A stretch of DNA of 64,000 bases from Megamerina dolium (lineage: Eukaryota > Arthropoda > Insecta > Diptera > Megamerinidae): assembly GCA_963854835.1 (NCBI GenBank), contig OY978529.1:37196055-37260054 (forward strand), read 5' to 3'. The position numbers were made by a program, and so were the translations under genes. This document shows, one piece after another, positions 23,657-34,219 of this stretch (position 1 is its first letter; each line of letters starts with the position of its first letter). Under the pieces are notes generated by a model. It had not been told where the DNA came from. It worked only from the letters and a program-made list of their open reading frames with translations, and ran no database searches.

Positions 23657-25309
23657 AGTGCAGGACAGGAGCACATCATATGTGTCACGATTTCAAACGC
23701 TGCAACCCCTGCAAGAGTCATGTATGAGATGGCCTAAGCATTCCCTAGCAGCTATGAGACAGATGGGAGACTTTGCACCTTTTTCTAGATAACGTTGGAA
23801 ACAATTTCTTACAGCAAGTAAGGTATTTGGTATACGACTTCCCAACAATCCCCCTGTGACCTGGTGGTGCACAGCACAAAAGTACATTAGAGTACATCAG
23901 AGTACATCAGAGTCATTCAATAAGAAAAAGGTTCGGCATATTTTCACCAACCGATGATGATTTGCATTGCCTATTAATGGGAGCATTTTATTAAAGACTT
24001 TTATTTCCGAATATGTATATAGCGTCTCCTCATAAACTCGTTCAAAGAGAGTCTACTGTATTTGTATCCATATCACAGCTTTAATAAAAAAACAAATAAA
24101 AAATAAAAAGAACACTTTAGAGGGTAGGCAGAGGCAAGCGGAATTAATAACCAAAAATAAAAATAAAAATCAGCAATATATCTGTTTTTAGCTCTTGGTA
24201 GCCAGATAGCTATGATAAATGAAAAGAAAACACAATATACTTCATTTGAAGGTGTTAATAGTAAACAGACTTAATTAATTAGAAGGAAAAAATAAAATTT
24301 CAAACAAAAAAAATTTACAATATGATCGCATACATGTTTGGTAGTTTTATATGTATATTCCTTTAGTGTTGTAATGTTTTCCCTTGATTTTCTATTTATC
24401 ATCTTTACGATAAACAATAAACACAAAAAATAAACAATGCTAATAAGTAACACCAATTTATGAATATCGAAAAAAATGTTGATTACATTCGAAACGGTAG
24501 CAATTAGAAATACATATTCACATATAGTGATAGTGATAGTAGATAAATGAGGGCATCAATTATGAATTTTAATGACATTTCATGGATATTTTAAATTATC
24601 TACATATTTATTGATGACTGATTGTTGAATGTTGGAATGTATGAAAATATTCATAAAATTATTAAAATAATCAATTTTATGCAATCGATTTGTTTATTTT
24701 CTGTCTAAAGGCTTTTCAAACCATACGCTTTCAAAGAAAAGTGAAAGAACTCTTTTTGAGGGAAGTGAAAGGTAATAAGTGAAAGTGATACGTGCGCTGT
24801 TGAACGTATTCAGTACTATGGGTACTTAATGAGTATATACACACAGGTGCATTTGTACTATTTGTATTAAACATTATATAACTACAATTATTTCAAGAAA
24901 ATTTTTCAATTTTGTTTCAGCTAAAAAGTGTTTTTTTTTTTTTGTTTTAGTAACTATTACCTATTCAAATTGCTATTATTCTGAATATTTATTTACATCT
25001 GGTGAGTCTTATGGTGAGTCAACAATTGTGTCGTCAGAGCTTTTAATCCAAAAATTGGTGGTTATAAATTTAACACAGAAACCATGAGTATAAAATGAAT
25101 TACATGCTTCTCGAATGGAGAGTGTAAAATATTTCGAAAGGTCTATCAATTTGGTTCATTAATTTTTATTTCTTTTAAATCGTTCAAATTTATTGTATCT
25201 TGAATTTCAAAGACACTTTTTAAACCAAGGACTTCAATTTATACAACCCCACAACAGCAAAAATTTGATGTCCGATGGGTCATGTATTTTACTTACGTTA
25301 ATAATATCA
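23657..25309. other. No gene seen
   Basis: A/T-rich DNA with a small GTACATCAGA direct repeat at 23888-23910. Confidence 0.4.
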
Positions 25310-25525
25310 TCACCCAAAAATCTCAACATTGTTGTTCTCGCAAAGGTTGAACACTGGCAGAGAAAAGACTTCGTAGTGTTCATATGCTCGGATCCATTTT
25401 ATTTTATGGACCGAATCTGCAAAGTCGTTAACCCATCGCAGAAATCCCTCAGAACTGACGTCGAAAACCAGTTCTGGAGCCATAGGTGCCCCAGCAGAGC
25501 TCTTATTGGCTAGATGGTCTCTTAA
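25310..25525 (-). other. Unrecognised minus-strand open frame cut by an inserted element
   Basis: An open frame (about 70 codons) of less A/T-rich DNA contains SSAGAPMAPELVFDVSSEGF and LRWVNDFADSVHKIKW. It runs up to the piggyBac-like insertion at 25526. Beyond that insertion, from 25968, the same frame remains open for a few dozen codons if the inserted segment and one TTAA are ignored. I do not recognise the protein. It could be a retroelement or host exon relic, or chance. Confidence 0.25.
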
Positions 25526-25967
25526 CACGTTAGCTGCCAACTACGAGATAACTCGTAGATTGTGTTCTTTTCTAGGACGCCAACTGCGATTTATCTCGTC
25601 TTGTATTTATTTGCCATTTTGTGCGGCTATGATTAAACTCGAAATATATCAGTACTAATATCGATAAATGGCTTCTGGAGAAAGAACAAAAAAATCAATA
25701 CTGGCTTGCATGAACAGAAAATTTATTAAAAGAACGAACAGGTCGAAGTGTGGCTGCGTGCGAATTAATTCGTTATTTCTTCCGCGAAGAGATTTCTGTT
25801 GCAAAAGCCAACTACGGGATAATTCGTAAGAACTTTTTTTAAACACATTTCTTATGCTTTTTGATGATAACAATGCACTAGAATTAGAGTTTTTAATAAT
25901 ATAATGTGATTACATCAAATTCTCATTTTAGGCCAGATTTCTGAAAATTGCCTTGGCAGTCAACGTA
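25526..25967. mobile_element. piggyBac-like non-autonomous element
   Basis: Both sides are TTAA (25522-25525 and 25968-25971), the target of piggyBac-type elements. The terminal inverted repeats are CACGTTAGCTGCCAA on the left and TACGTTGACTGCCAA (reverse complement of the right). Subterminal motifs such as CCAACTACGAGATAACTCG near 25539 and CCAACTACGGGATAATTCG near 25810 recur, and each contains a near-palindrome. At 442 bp and with no transposase, it is a MITE-like derivative. Confidence 0.75.
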
Positions 25968-26072
25968 TTAATTTTTCCCTACAATACCGCAAGACTCTTG
26001 GATTCCAATAAGATGAAGTTTGTTACTACATATTTCTAACGCTATTTAATTTCATCTCATATTCACTGATGG

Positions 26073-26439
26073 AGGTGCCGTAGCTCAGTGGTTAGTGTGT
26101 TCGCCTTCTGATCTGTAGGTCGTGGTTCAATACCCGGCTGATGCATAACAAATTTAATATCGAAAAGATTTTTCTTTCGAATGGTACCCACCTGTCGGCA
26201 AGCAATTGGCAATTCTTCCGACAGTAACAACTTGCCATGAAAAAGCTTCTAAAAAGAACTCTGTGACAAAGCTCAGAAAAAGTGATGTCACAAGTGTTCT
26301 GCCGTTCGGAACCGGCTAAAATAAGTAGGTCCCTTCTAATATTGTCCAAAATTTAAGACGCACAACAGTAATGGAAGAGAAACTCGGCCAATGAGCCCTT
26401 TGGGGCTTTATGTGCCACATATTTATTTATTTTTTTTTT
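26073..26439 (+). mobile_element. tRNA-derived SINE, subfamily B, full length
   Basis: The head has GGTGCCGTAGCTCAGTGG (A box) and GGTTCAATACCC (B box, one base short). The body is B type with GCTCAGAAAAAGTGATGTC. The 3' end is GAGCCCTTTGGGGCTTTATG followed by TATTTATTTATTTTT. The target-site duplication ATTCACTGATGG is perfect (26061-26072, 26440-26451), indicating a fairly young insertion. Confidence 0.93.
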
Positions 26440-26451
26440 ATTCACTGATGG

Positions 26452-26612
26452 TCGCCGTAGCTCTCCGGTTAGCGCGTTGGCTTTCTAATCCATAGATCGT
26501 GGTTGGTTGATTCTCCGGCTGAGGTAACTTTAGTAACTTTAGAAAAAAAAATTTTTTTCGAATGGTAGCTCACCTGTCAGCAAGTAATTGGCAATAAAAA
26601 TTTCCTTTACTG
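26452..26612 (+). mobile_element. Divergent SINE head fragment, subfamily C
   Basis: It begins immediately after the right target copy of the preceding SINE. A tRNA-like head (GTAGCTCTCCGGTTAGCGCG) with a damaged B box is followed by GGCTGAGGTAACTTTAG instead of the GCATAAC of A and B. It then loses similarity after GCAAGTAATTGGCAAT. It shares the GGC.GAGGCAACTTTA junction with the copy at 37868. Confidence 0.65.
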
Positions 26613-29214
26613 TTGAGCAATGTGACTTATCTTTATCAAACTCGATTGCGTTAATGGAAAGGCACTTCTTCTTCTTTGACAAATGAGATTGTTATTCTTG
26701 ATTTCTTCACTCTGTATTTATGGCTTGTCTTTTTCAAGGTCGTAAGAAGTTTTGATAATAGTGCAAAACTGGTTTTAGACATAAAATGTTAGCAGAAATA
26801 TACATATATATATATTTTTTTTCATATATCATTTGTCTTTAACCTTCTGTCCTCTCAAACAAATGCAATCACCCTAATGTATATATGTATATTATTTTGA
26901 CATTTTCAATTTTATTAACAATAAAATGCTAATTTTCTTGTTCTTCTTTAATATTTTTATTTATATATATATATTTTTCTTATATCTTATTTTTTATATA
27001 TTTTTTGCACGACAATAATTAATTTTATTTGCATTTTTTATTTAGCAAATAAGTGTTAATTGATAGAGAGAATATATTGTTGCACACATAACATATATAT
27101 CTATAAGTAAACGTAAATACATGCGTACATATACATATATTATATATATTTAAAATGTTAGTAAATAGAAAGCAAAACAGATATGCTAAGCAAATACAGC
27201 CAGTACTGATCACAATCGTATTGTAAGTATTTATTAATGAGAAGCATCATATTTTTGAATGCGCGTCATCGGCAAATAGGTGTAGGTACCTACATAAAAT
27301 ATTTACAAGAAATTAATATAAAAATAAATACAATAATAATAAAAAATACAAATAAAAATAGAAGTAAAACAGAAGAAGTAGAGAAAGAAGAAGTAAATTG
27401 TCAAATTACGTCAATTTTCACATTGAACTAGAGTGATTTCATACGATACATTTATATATTTATATACATACATTTTATTATATATTGTATGTGTATGTAT
27501 GTATATGAGAAAACAAAAAGTATGCCATATAATATACGTAAGTAGTATATATTACCGACTAGTTACAAATGTGCAAATGACAAAGGAATTGATGGCAAAC
27601 ACGTGACACTAATAACTTTATGAGACTATTTTTCATTTATCCGCTACCGTAAAGTATTTCATTAAACTTCCATATTTTTATTTTTTTTTTTTTATATCTT
27701 TTCAGATAAACTAATTAAAATAAATATTATAGGTAACATATACGTGGGTAACGATTACTCTAATAAAGCAAATGAAATTCTGGCATGCAAACCTTTGTAT
27801 TAACTGGCTTCAAACAACAAATATATATAGGGACCCATAGACCCAAAGATTACATACATCGCTACTAAAAAAAATACATTTATGCAAATAATAGTTTTCG
27901 TATGATTCTCCCTGAAATTGTAAAGCATTGCAGGGTTAAGGGCTATATCTAGGATGGGCAGCATTTTCATAACATGCGCCAGAATAAATATAGCATTTTT
28001 TTTATCCGTAATCTATAAATATGAATATGTTTTATTTGGGAAACTTCTAACCTCGCACGGGCCTGAGGTTAGACACCGTTCGGCTATATGATGGATGCTG
28101 ATGGATGATAGTTTCTTCTAACAGCAACAACATAACTTTACATGACAATTTTGTACTGGTGAACTGCGGACAGGGACTTATAGACATCTGTATTTCATCA
28201 CGACCAACATTTTATTAGTAGATGGGCAACTTGGTACATTTATCGATATCCTCGTTTTAGTATGATTATCACTGAAACTGTAAAGTATTACCAGGTCAAG
28301 AGATTTATTACAGATGTCATTTCGTGACTTAGAAATAAAAAAAAGGCATCTTCTAAGAAACATGAGATCTTGCAATAACGTTTGTTTATGGTCTCAATTA
28401 TATGAACTATCCTCCTCAATTTGTCTGTGCTTAATCAAAATTTTTAGTAGCTTCTAATATACTATTTACCAATGTGTGATAGTGAACTTTGCTGATAGTC
28501 TTGATGATATAAAGATTCCAACTTAATATTTTCAAATTCATTAAATTTTTTCAATAGAAATTATTTAATTTTTAAAAAATCCTTCGTAAGATCTTTAAAT
28601 CTCATTTGGCGCTTATGCCGAATACTGACTAATGTAACTGCAACTATGTTAGTCAGTATTAGGTTAGTTAAACACATCAAAAACCACCGATATACATTGG
28701 CTTAGTAATATCGACAAAATAAAAGAATCAATTCGAGACAAGTTGATGTTACATTTAAAGCCCAGTGGTGTACATCGCAGAAGATCCTATCAGTGAAACC
28801 ATCCACTGTCAGTGAAACGATCAAGCACTGATCATCGAAACACAAACACGGCTGGGCTTCACGCAGCATCACAGTATACCGTAGATTCCACTTATCCCTG
28901 GAAATATTGAGAACAATTCAGAAGTAAAATGTAATAGATTAATATGGGAATTTTTCTAGAAAATTCAAAACATTCAGGTAGCTAAAGTGATGAAATAAAT
29001 TGGTACCTATTTACATATGAAATTATACTTTTATTTTGCTTTTAAAATTCTGAAAAGACGGATGTTTATATTTTCGAAAGAAAAATATGTGTGTACACAT
29101 GGAGTGTACCCCGTAGAAATTTCTCGATGTACTTGGAAGCAATTAACAGACGATTTTAAAGCTTTTTAATTTTTAAATCTTGTTAAAAATTGCGAAAGAT
29201 ATACTTAAATTACA
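26613..29214. other. No gene seen
   Basis: A/T-rich DNA with TATATA and ATGT tracts (26800-27540). A short inverted pair AAAGCCCAG (28758-28766)/CTGGGCTT (28852-28859) is present but is not assigned. Confidence 0.4.
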
Positions 29215-29620
29215 AATAAATTAAAGCCCAATTGAAAGTGATTTTTTAGACCGATCTGGCATTTGGAGCATTTCTTCAAACTTCATCGGAACCGAAATAT
29301 GAAATCAAGAAACATTAGAGCCCGATTGAAGTTAACTTTTCAGACGGAAATCAAAATGGTGCCCTTTTTTCCAAACTTTGATATATAAAAATATACCGTG
29401 AAGAAACGGTTTTTTCTAAATGTTTTAACTTCTGCCTTCAGCTTCTAACTATCGAGCCGAAATTTTATGGTGGACATCATAAAATAAACTAAACTTCATA
29501 TTTTGCTGCCAAAAGCAACCATATTTTTTATTAGAGAGTAATGCATCTGACTTCATCAAAAGAAACTACAGATTGAATTAGTAGACTCCACTTTTTTAGA
29601 CGGCGGTTAAAAATAGAAAA
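29215..29620 (+). repeat. Degenerate direct repeat, about 95-bp unit
   Basis: The blocks TTAAAGCCCAATTGAA..TTTTTTAGACCG (29220) and TTAGAGCCCGATTGAA..TTTTCAGACGG (29315) are adjacent copies. A third, weaker copy (GATTGAATTAG..TTTTTTAGACGG) lies near 29570. Confidence 0.4.
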
Positions 29621-29932
29621 ACGTGACTTAATATTCGATTGTAAAGAATGTTGTGCTGTGATTCGATTATAATTCAGATGGGAAAAATCGTTCTGAGGAT
29701 TAAGATCTTGTGGCACAAAAACGTGCCAGAGCAATTAATTTAATGGTTGAGTTGTAAAAAATGTTAAAACATGCATCAGGCTTGAATTTGGGAATTTTCA
29801 GTGTAAATAGTAGGTATGTTCATTCAACAATTGTTAACAATTGTTGACAGTCGAATGTTGGCTTACTCGATTTATGTGACAAAGAATACAACATTGAGAG
29901 CATAAAAATGCAAGTGAGCTTAGTGCATTATT

Positions 29933-30209
29933 TGTGGGTGCCATAGCTCAGTGGTTAGTGCGTTGGCTGAATCATAACAAAATCTACTATCGAAAAGATT
30001 TTTCTTTGGAACGGTACCCACCTGCCGACAAGAATTGGCAATTTTTCCGGCATTAACAATTTGCCAAAAGTGCTTCTTTAAAGAGCTCTGTGACAAAACT
30101 AAGTTAAAGTGATGTCACAAGCGTTTTGCCATTCGGAACCGATTAATATAAGTGGGTCCCTTCTAATGCTGTCCAAATTTAACACGCACAACAGTATTGG
30201 AAGAGAACC
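29933..30209 (+). mobile_element. SINE with deleted B box and missing 3' module, perfect target duplication
   Basis: The head GCCATAGCTCAGTGGTTAGT (A box) jumps directly from GCGTTGGC to TGAATCATAAC. This removes about 40 bases that include the anticodon arm and the B box. The A-type body follows, but the copy stops at CAGTATTGGAAGAGAA, before either known 3' end. Perfect 12-bp target copies TAGTGCATTATT flank it (29921-29932, 30210-30221). It therefore inserted as this shortened unit or lost the B box afterwards. Confidence 0.9.
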
Positions 30210-30427
30210 TAGTGCATTATTGCCATCATTTTTCTGCCACATATAAGTAAAAAAATTCAGCTGTCAAATGTGACCTAGTAAATGTCAATTAGGAAGTTTC
30301 TGCAATATGCTTATATTGCAGAAACTCTGTAATTTTAAGGGCTGTCTAGTTTTCCATTAGATAGTTGATCCTTGAAAAAACTTGATTGTTGCACATAAAC
30401 TTTCAAGTGAACTATGTAAAACATATA

Positions 30428-30648
30428 CAGTGGCTCACAGCTTATTTCGTACAGTGTATATATTTTTATGTACATGGCTGTAACATCGAAACTAAAAAAC
30501 TTATCAATAAGTTTTGAATGTAGATGTCTATGTATGTGTTTAGTAAACCTAATAAGAAAACGGGGAACCCCAAAAATTGTTCTTTTTGTCATGCAAGAGA
30601 GAAAAACTATTGATCAGCTGATTTTCAGCTCACATCTTATTTCGTACA
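30428..30648 (+). repeat. Left IR/DR terminal repeat of the Tc1-like element
   Basis: Contains the outer (30432-30453) and inner (30628-30648) transposase-binding-like direct repeats sharing CTTATTTCGTACA, separated by about 175 bp of A/T-rich DNA. Confidence 0.85.
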
Positions 30649-30798
30649 CAAACTTCAATGTAAGTAAGTTTCATTCTGCCGCGCAGTTACAAAGTTTTTT
30701 TGAATTGTATGAGTTTTTGGACCTTTTTAACTATTATAACAATTTTTATTATTATTATTTTAAATAGTTAAAGTGCTGTAAATTAAACATTTAGCGTT

Positions 30799-31839
30799 AT
30801 GGGTCGTCGTACAACGATGGAACAGCGTAAACTGGTAATTAACCATTTTAGGAAAGGTCAGAGTGTGCGAAAAATTGCTGAAATGACAAATTTAAGTGCC
30901 TCAACTGTCCAATACATCATTCAACGCTTCGTTCGCGAAAATCGGTTGGAGAACAAGGGCAGAGAAGCACCTAATAAGATTTTCAACGCTTCAGACGAGC
31001 GTTATATTGTACGAAAAATTAAGAAAAATCCAAAGTTATCCGCTCCGAAGTTGGCTGCAGAGGTTCAGCGTGAAATAGGAAAATCATCCAGTGCTGAAAC
31101 TGTCCGACGTGTGCTGCGCAATCATGACTTGAACGGTCGAGTAGCCCGAAAGAAACCATTCATTTCGAAAATGAATATACAACGCCGACTTGACTTCGCC
31201 AAAGAGCATATTATTAATACTCCTGCGTTCTGGAATACCGTTATTTTCGCGGATGAGTCTAAGTTTAATATTTTTGGCTCGGACGGAATGTCATATGTTT
31301 GGCGTAAAGCGAATACCGAGCTAAACAAGGAGAACCTTAAGCCCACAGTGAAGCATGGTGGCGGTAGCGTGATGGTTTGGGCCTGTATGTCAGCAGCCGG
31401 AGTAGGTGAATTGGTTTTTATTGAGGAAACAATGGACAAAATGAAGTACCTCGAGATTCTGAAAAACAATTTACTTCAAAGTGCAGACAAACTGGGTTTG
31501 CGGGAAGAATTTCGGTACTACCAAGATAATGACCCAAAACATAAATCTGGGATTGTGCAATCTTGGCTTATTTGGAACTGCCCACACTTGATGCCTCTAC
31601 CACCACAGTCACCTGACATGAATGTGATTGCAAATCTTTGGTCTATTTTGGACAATAAAATAAGAACACACAAGATTTCTAATAAGCAAGACCTAAAGAA
31701 GGTACTGATGGAAGAATGGAAAAAAATCACACCAGACATCACTCAAAAATTGGTGGATTCAATGCCAAATAGACTCCAGGCTGTCATTAACGCTAAGGGA
31801 TGTCAACTAAATATTAAAATCAACTTACTTTGTTTTTAG
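30799..31839 (+). CDS. Tc1-like transposase, intact frame, third catalytic residue lost
   Basis: This 346-residue protein, a typical length for Tc1-family transposases, would bind the terminal repeats and cut and paste the element in the nucleus. Residues 8-50 form a first helix-turn-helix (GQSVRKIAEMTNLSASTVQY), and about 62-115 form a second (NPKLSAPKLAAEV). The linker GREAPNK replaces the usual GRPR-like motif. The basic stretch RVARKKPFISKMNIQRR (114-130) could be a nuclear signal. The DDE/D domain has D152 (FADESKFNIFG), a glycine-rich HGGGSVMVWA box (186-195) and D243 (YYQDNDPKHKS). At the D34E position, where the family has IENLW, this protein has IANLW (A278, codon GCA at 31630-31632). 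It is thus predicted to be catalytically inactive. The start codon follows the left repeat by 150 bp, and no intron is needed. Confidence 0.95.
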   Translation: MGRRTTMEQRKLVINHFRKGQSVRKIAEMTNLSASTVQYIIQRFVRENRLENKGREAPNKIFNASDERYIVRKIKKNPKLSAPKLAAEVQREIGKSSSAETVRRVLRNHDLNGRVARKKPFISKMNIQRRLDFAKEHIINTPAFWNTVIFADESKFNIFGSDGMSYVWRKANTELNKENLKPTVKHGGGSVMVWACMSAAGVGELVFIEETMDKMKYLEILKNNLLQSADKLGLREEFRYYQDNDPKHKSGIVQSWLIWNCPHLMPLPPQSPDMNVIANLWSILDNKIRTHKISNKQDLKKVLMEEWKKITPDITQKLVDSMPNRLQAVINAKGCQLNIKINLLCF

Positions 31840-31856
31840 TTTGAACTTAAAGAGAC

Positions 31857-32078
31857 TGTACGAAATAAGCTGTGACATGAATTTTCCTATTTTTTTCTTA
31901 TTTTATTTTTTTATAGTGTCAAACACTAAAATTTTGAAAAAGTAAATTTTGGAAAATAAAAAACAAACCTTCCTTTCTAAAATGGCATTTATATTTTGTT
32001 CAAATTTTTGCTATATTAGGAATTACGACTGCAGCAATTTTTAAACTGTCACTGTACGAAATAAGCTGGGAGCCACTG
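31857..32078 (-). repeat. Right IR/DR terminal repeat of the Tc1-like element
   Basis: Contains the inner (31857-31876, TGTACGAAATAAGCTGTGAC) and outer (32053-32074) sites in inverted orientation relative to the left end. Confidence 0.85.
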
Positions 32079-32080
32079 TA

Positions 32081-33049
32081 TATGAATTATAATTGAATCT
32101 TTATTCAAAATGCTCCGAATTTCTTTTGGGTATGTATTGTATGATACATAGTATTCGTAGGTAGAATACATACATATGATGCGAGTATGTATAAAAACAT
32201 ATGTTTTTTTTTTCATATATTCTTTGTAAATTTACTACTCGTACTTATACTCATACATACATATGTATGCACAAGTATATAATATATTTTGAAATGAATT
32301 TGTTTTTCACGCAGCCATAAACGAATAACAATAAGAACAACAGCAACGCTAATATACATACATACTACATATCGTACAACAGCAGATGGCAATTAATTAT
32401 AAAATAATAAGAAGTCATCCATCAACACTTGACGTACAATGATGAGAGCATATGCATGTACCAACACACATATCTACTTGTCTATATGTATGAGGAAGTG
32501 GGTGGTATAGACAGAGTGTTGGATTATGTAAGAATTTGAATTTGGCAATTTGACTCGATTCTCGAAAACAAAACAACAACAACAACAACAACAACAACAA
32601 AACACCGAAATAAAGATAATCAAATATGTATTAGAGAAAAAGATAAGAAGCAAGAAAAATTGATATCAATTTAATGAAAATAATAAGTGCGTGTACTAGA
32701 AAAAAGCATTAACAGCAACAAATATTATATAAGGTTTATAGAAACTTATAATAGTTTTTTGCGACTTTTTTCTGAATTTCAAAAAAAAAAAAAAAAAATA
32801 GATATACAAGTAAAATGAAATAAAATCAAAATACATACCTACAAAATGAGTGACAGACGAATTGTTAATGTTGCTATTATTTTGCAATTTTCTGATGCTG
32901 TTTTCTGATACTGATGAGTATTTTATTTTGTTAAACGAGCTACACACGCACTATACTCGTAAATATTGTATATATATGTATATATGTAATAGAAAATTTA
33001 TTTCAGTTTTTTTTTTGCTATAACAAAAAAACTTGAACATCATTTGCAA
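32081..33049. other. No gene; microsatellites
   Basis: ATACATAC-type tracts and a (ACA)n run at 32572-32601. No exon is supported. Confidence 0.4.
32572..32601. repeat. (AAC)n microsatellite
   Basis: About ten uninterrupted AAC/ACA units. Confidence 0.9.
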
Positions 33050-33322
33050 ATGAGGGAACAATTAATTGAACAAGCAAATACGTGAGAACAAGTGAACGTG
33101 TGAGAGTACGAAACGTGTAACCTATTGAATATTAAGAGTATACGAGTGAGTGAAATAGTCAAGGGAATAGTTAATCGAAAGTGTTGTTTCGCGTGTAACA
33201 GCAGCAACAGCAGTATTGGAGGTGCAGATTTTATAGTAGTGGTAGCGCAAAAGTGCAATTTAATAGAAAAAGCAACCGAAATCCAAAACACAAAATCGCA
33301 AAGCACTGTCCATTAAATTTAA
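33050..33322 (+). other. Possible 5' leader exon (weak)
   Basis: The text is unlike the surrounding A/T DNA. It has GTGAACGTGTGAGAG, AAGTGTTGTTTCGCGTG and AACAGCAGCAACAGCAG, a style common in fly 5' untranslated leaders. A donor-like GTGAGT occurs at 33146-33151. No conserved coding frame follows: the next ATG at 33323 opens only 22 codons. This is inference from composition only. Confidence 0.15.
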
Positions 33323-33881
33323 TATGAACTACGAACTTTTGCACCCGATCCAGAGATCTTACACTCTAATAGGTCCATTACAGGCTACATGATCTATAGT
33401 ACGTTTGCAAGTAAAATACTGGGTTCATATAGTCCATTAAGGTTGGAGCATTCGAGGACATTTTTGTACATTTTTGAGCCGAAGTGGTGTCTTTTAAACT
33501 AAAAAGCTATAATTCTAGGGGAGTTTTAAAGCAACTTTCACCCTCTTGTGGGTGACATAGGTCCAATAATTTCAACGCCGTTTACGTGATTCAAAATAAT
33601 TTTACACTCGAGTAACCAAGAGTTTGAACAGTATTGATTTTAGGCATTCTGTATTTGAGGATTAATGATTATTCTAAAGGCTGACTATATTGCGCTATGA
33701 GATTTTATATTTCAGATTTTCATGGTTCTCCCATTTGCCCCGAATACCTTGGATACCAAATTTCGCATGTATTCAAAATTGTATGCTCGTTGGCCTTGGC
33801 TGCAAATCCCTAGTGATTGATTCCTTACATAGAACTTCACCTTAGGATTTGCTATTTGTTAATGTTTATCACCGATCACAC
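33323..33881. other. No gene seen
   Basis: Unassigned DNA, slightly less A/T-rich than average. Confidence 0.35.
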
Positions 33882-34148
33882 ACAAGAATAAAGTAGGACG
33901 TCATCATTTAATAATTCTTTTAACTGCGATGTACAGCGGACTAGACTAGTCCTATTCGATGGACTTTGGAACGCTGAATCCGAATTCGTAAGTGGAACAT
34001 TAAACTTCATTCTAACCTCAAAAACGTCGTTTTATTTCTATTTTCCTCTTTTTTCTTTTTTTTTTGAGTTTAGAAAGAAACCAATAACCCAAAATCGATA
34101 GAATATGACTAATCTAGTCCGTCGGACATCCTACTTTTTTTCTCTATT
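33882..34148. mobile_element. MITE, AGTAGGAT-terminus family (copy 2)
   Basis: The left end CACAAGAATAAAGTAGGACG and the reverse complement of the right end (GAAAAAAAGTAGGATGTCCG) form inverted repeats. Both halves also share GGACTAGA.TAGTC..ATTC.AT. The interior matches the copy at 9088-9331 (TTCATTCTAACCTCAAAAA; AACCCAAAATCGATAGAAT). Confidence 0.6.
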
Positions 34149-34219
34149 GGACTGCAACTGTCTTTCAAAAAACTTAAGTTCAAAAATTCTCAAAATAGGT
34201 ACATATATTCGTTGGGAAA

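Larger units (their letters stand above)
30428..32078 (+). mobile_element. Complete Tc1-like transposon of IR/DR type, 1651 bp
   Basis: The ends are CAGTGGCTCACAGCTTATTT on the left and, reverse-complemented on the right, CAGTGGCTCCCAGCTTATTT, flanked by TA (30426-30427 and 32079-32080). Each terminal repeat is about 220 bp and holds an outer and an inner copy of a site like GCTCACAGCTTATTTCGTAC: outer 30432-30453 and 32053-32074, inner 30628-30648 and 31857-31876. This IR/DR layout is known from Sleeping Beauty and several insect Tc1-like elements. It encloses one intact transposase reading frame. Left and right repeats have equal length, which suggests a recent, undegraded insertion. Confidence 0.93.

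Noticed and set aside
28750..28870. Inverted pair AAGCCCAG/CTGGGCTT as a small MITE
   Set aside because: The complementarity stops after eight or nine bases and no target duplication is visible.
31122..31742. Minus-strand frames within the transposase gene
   Set aside because: Shadows of the intact plus-strand transposase.
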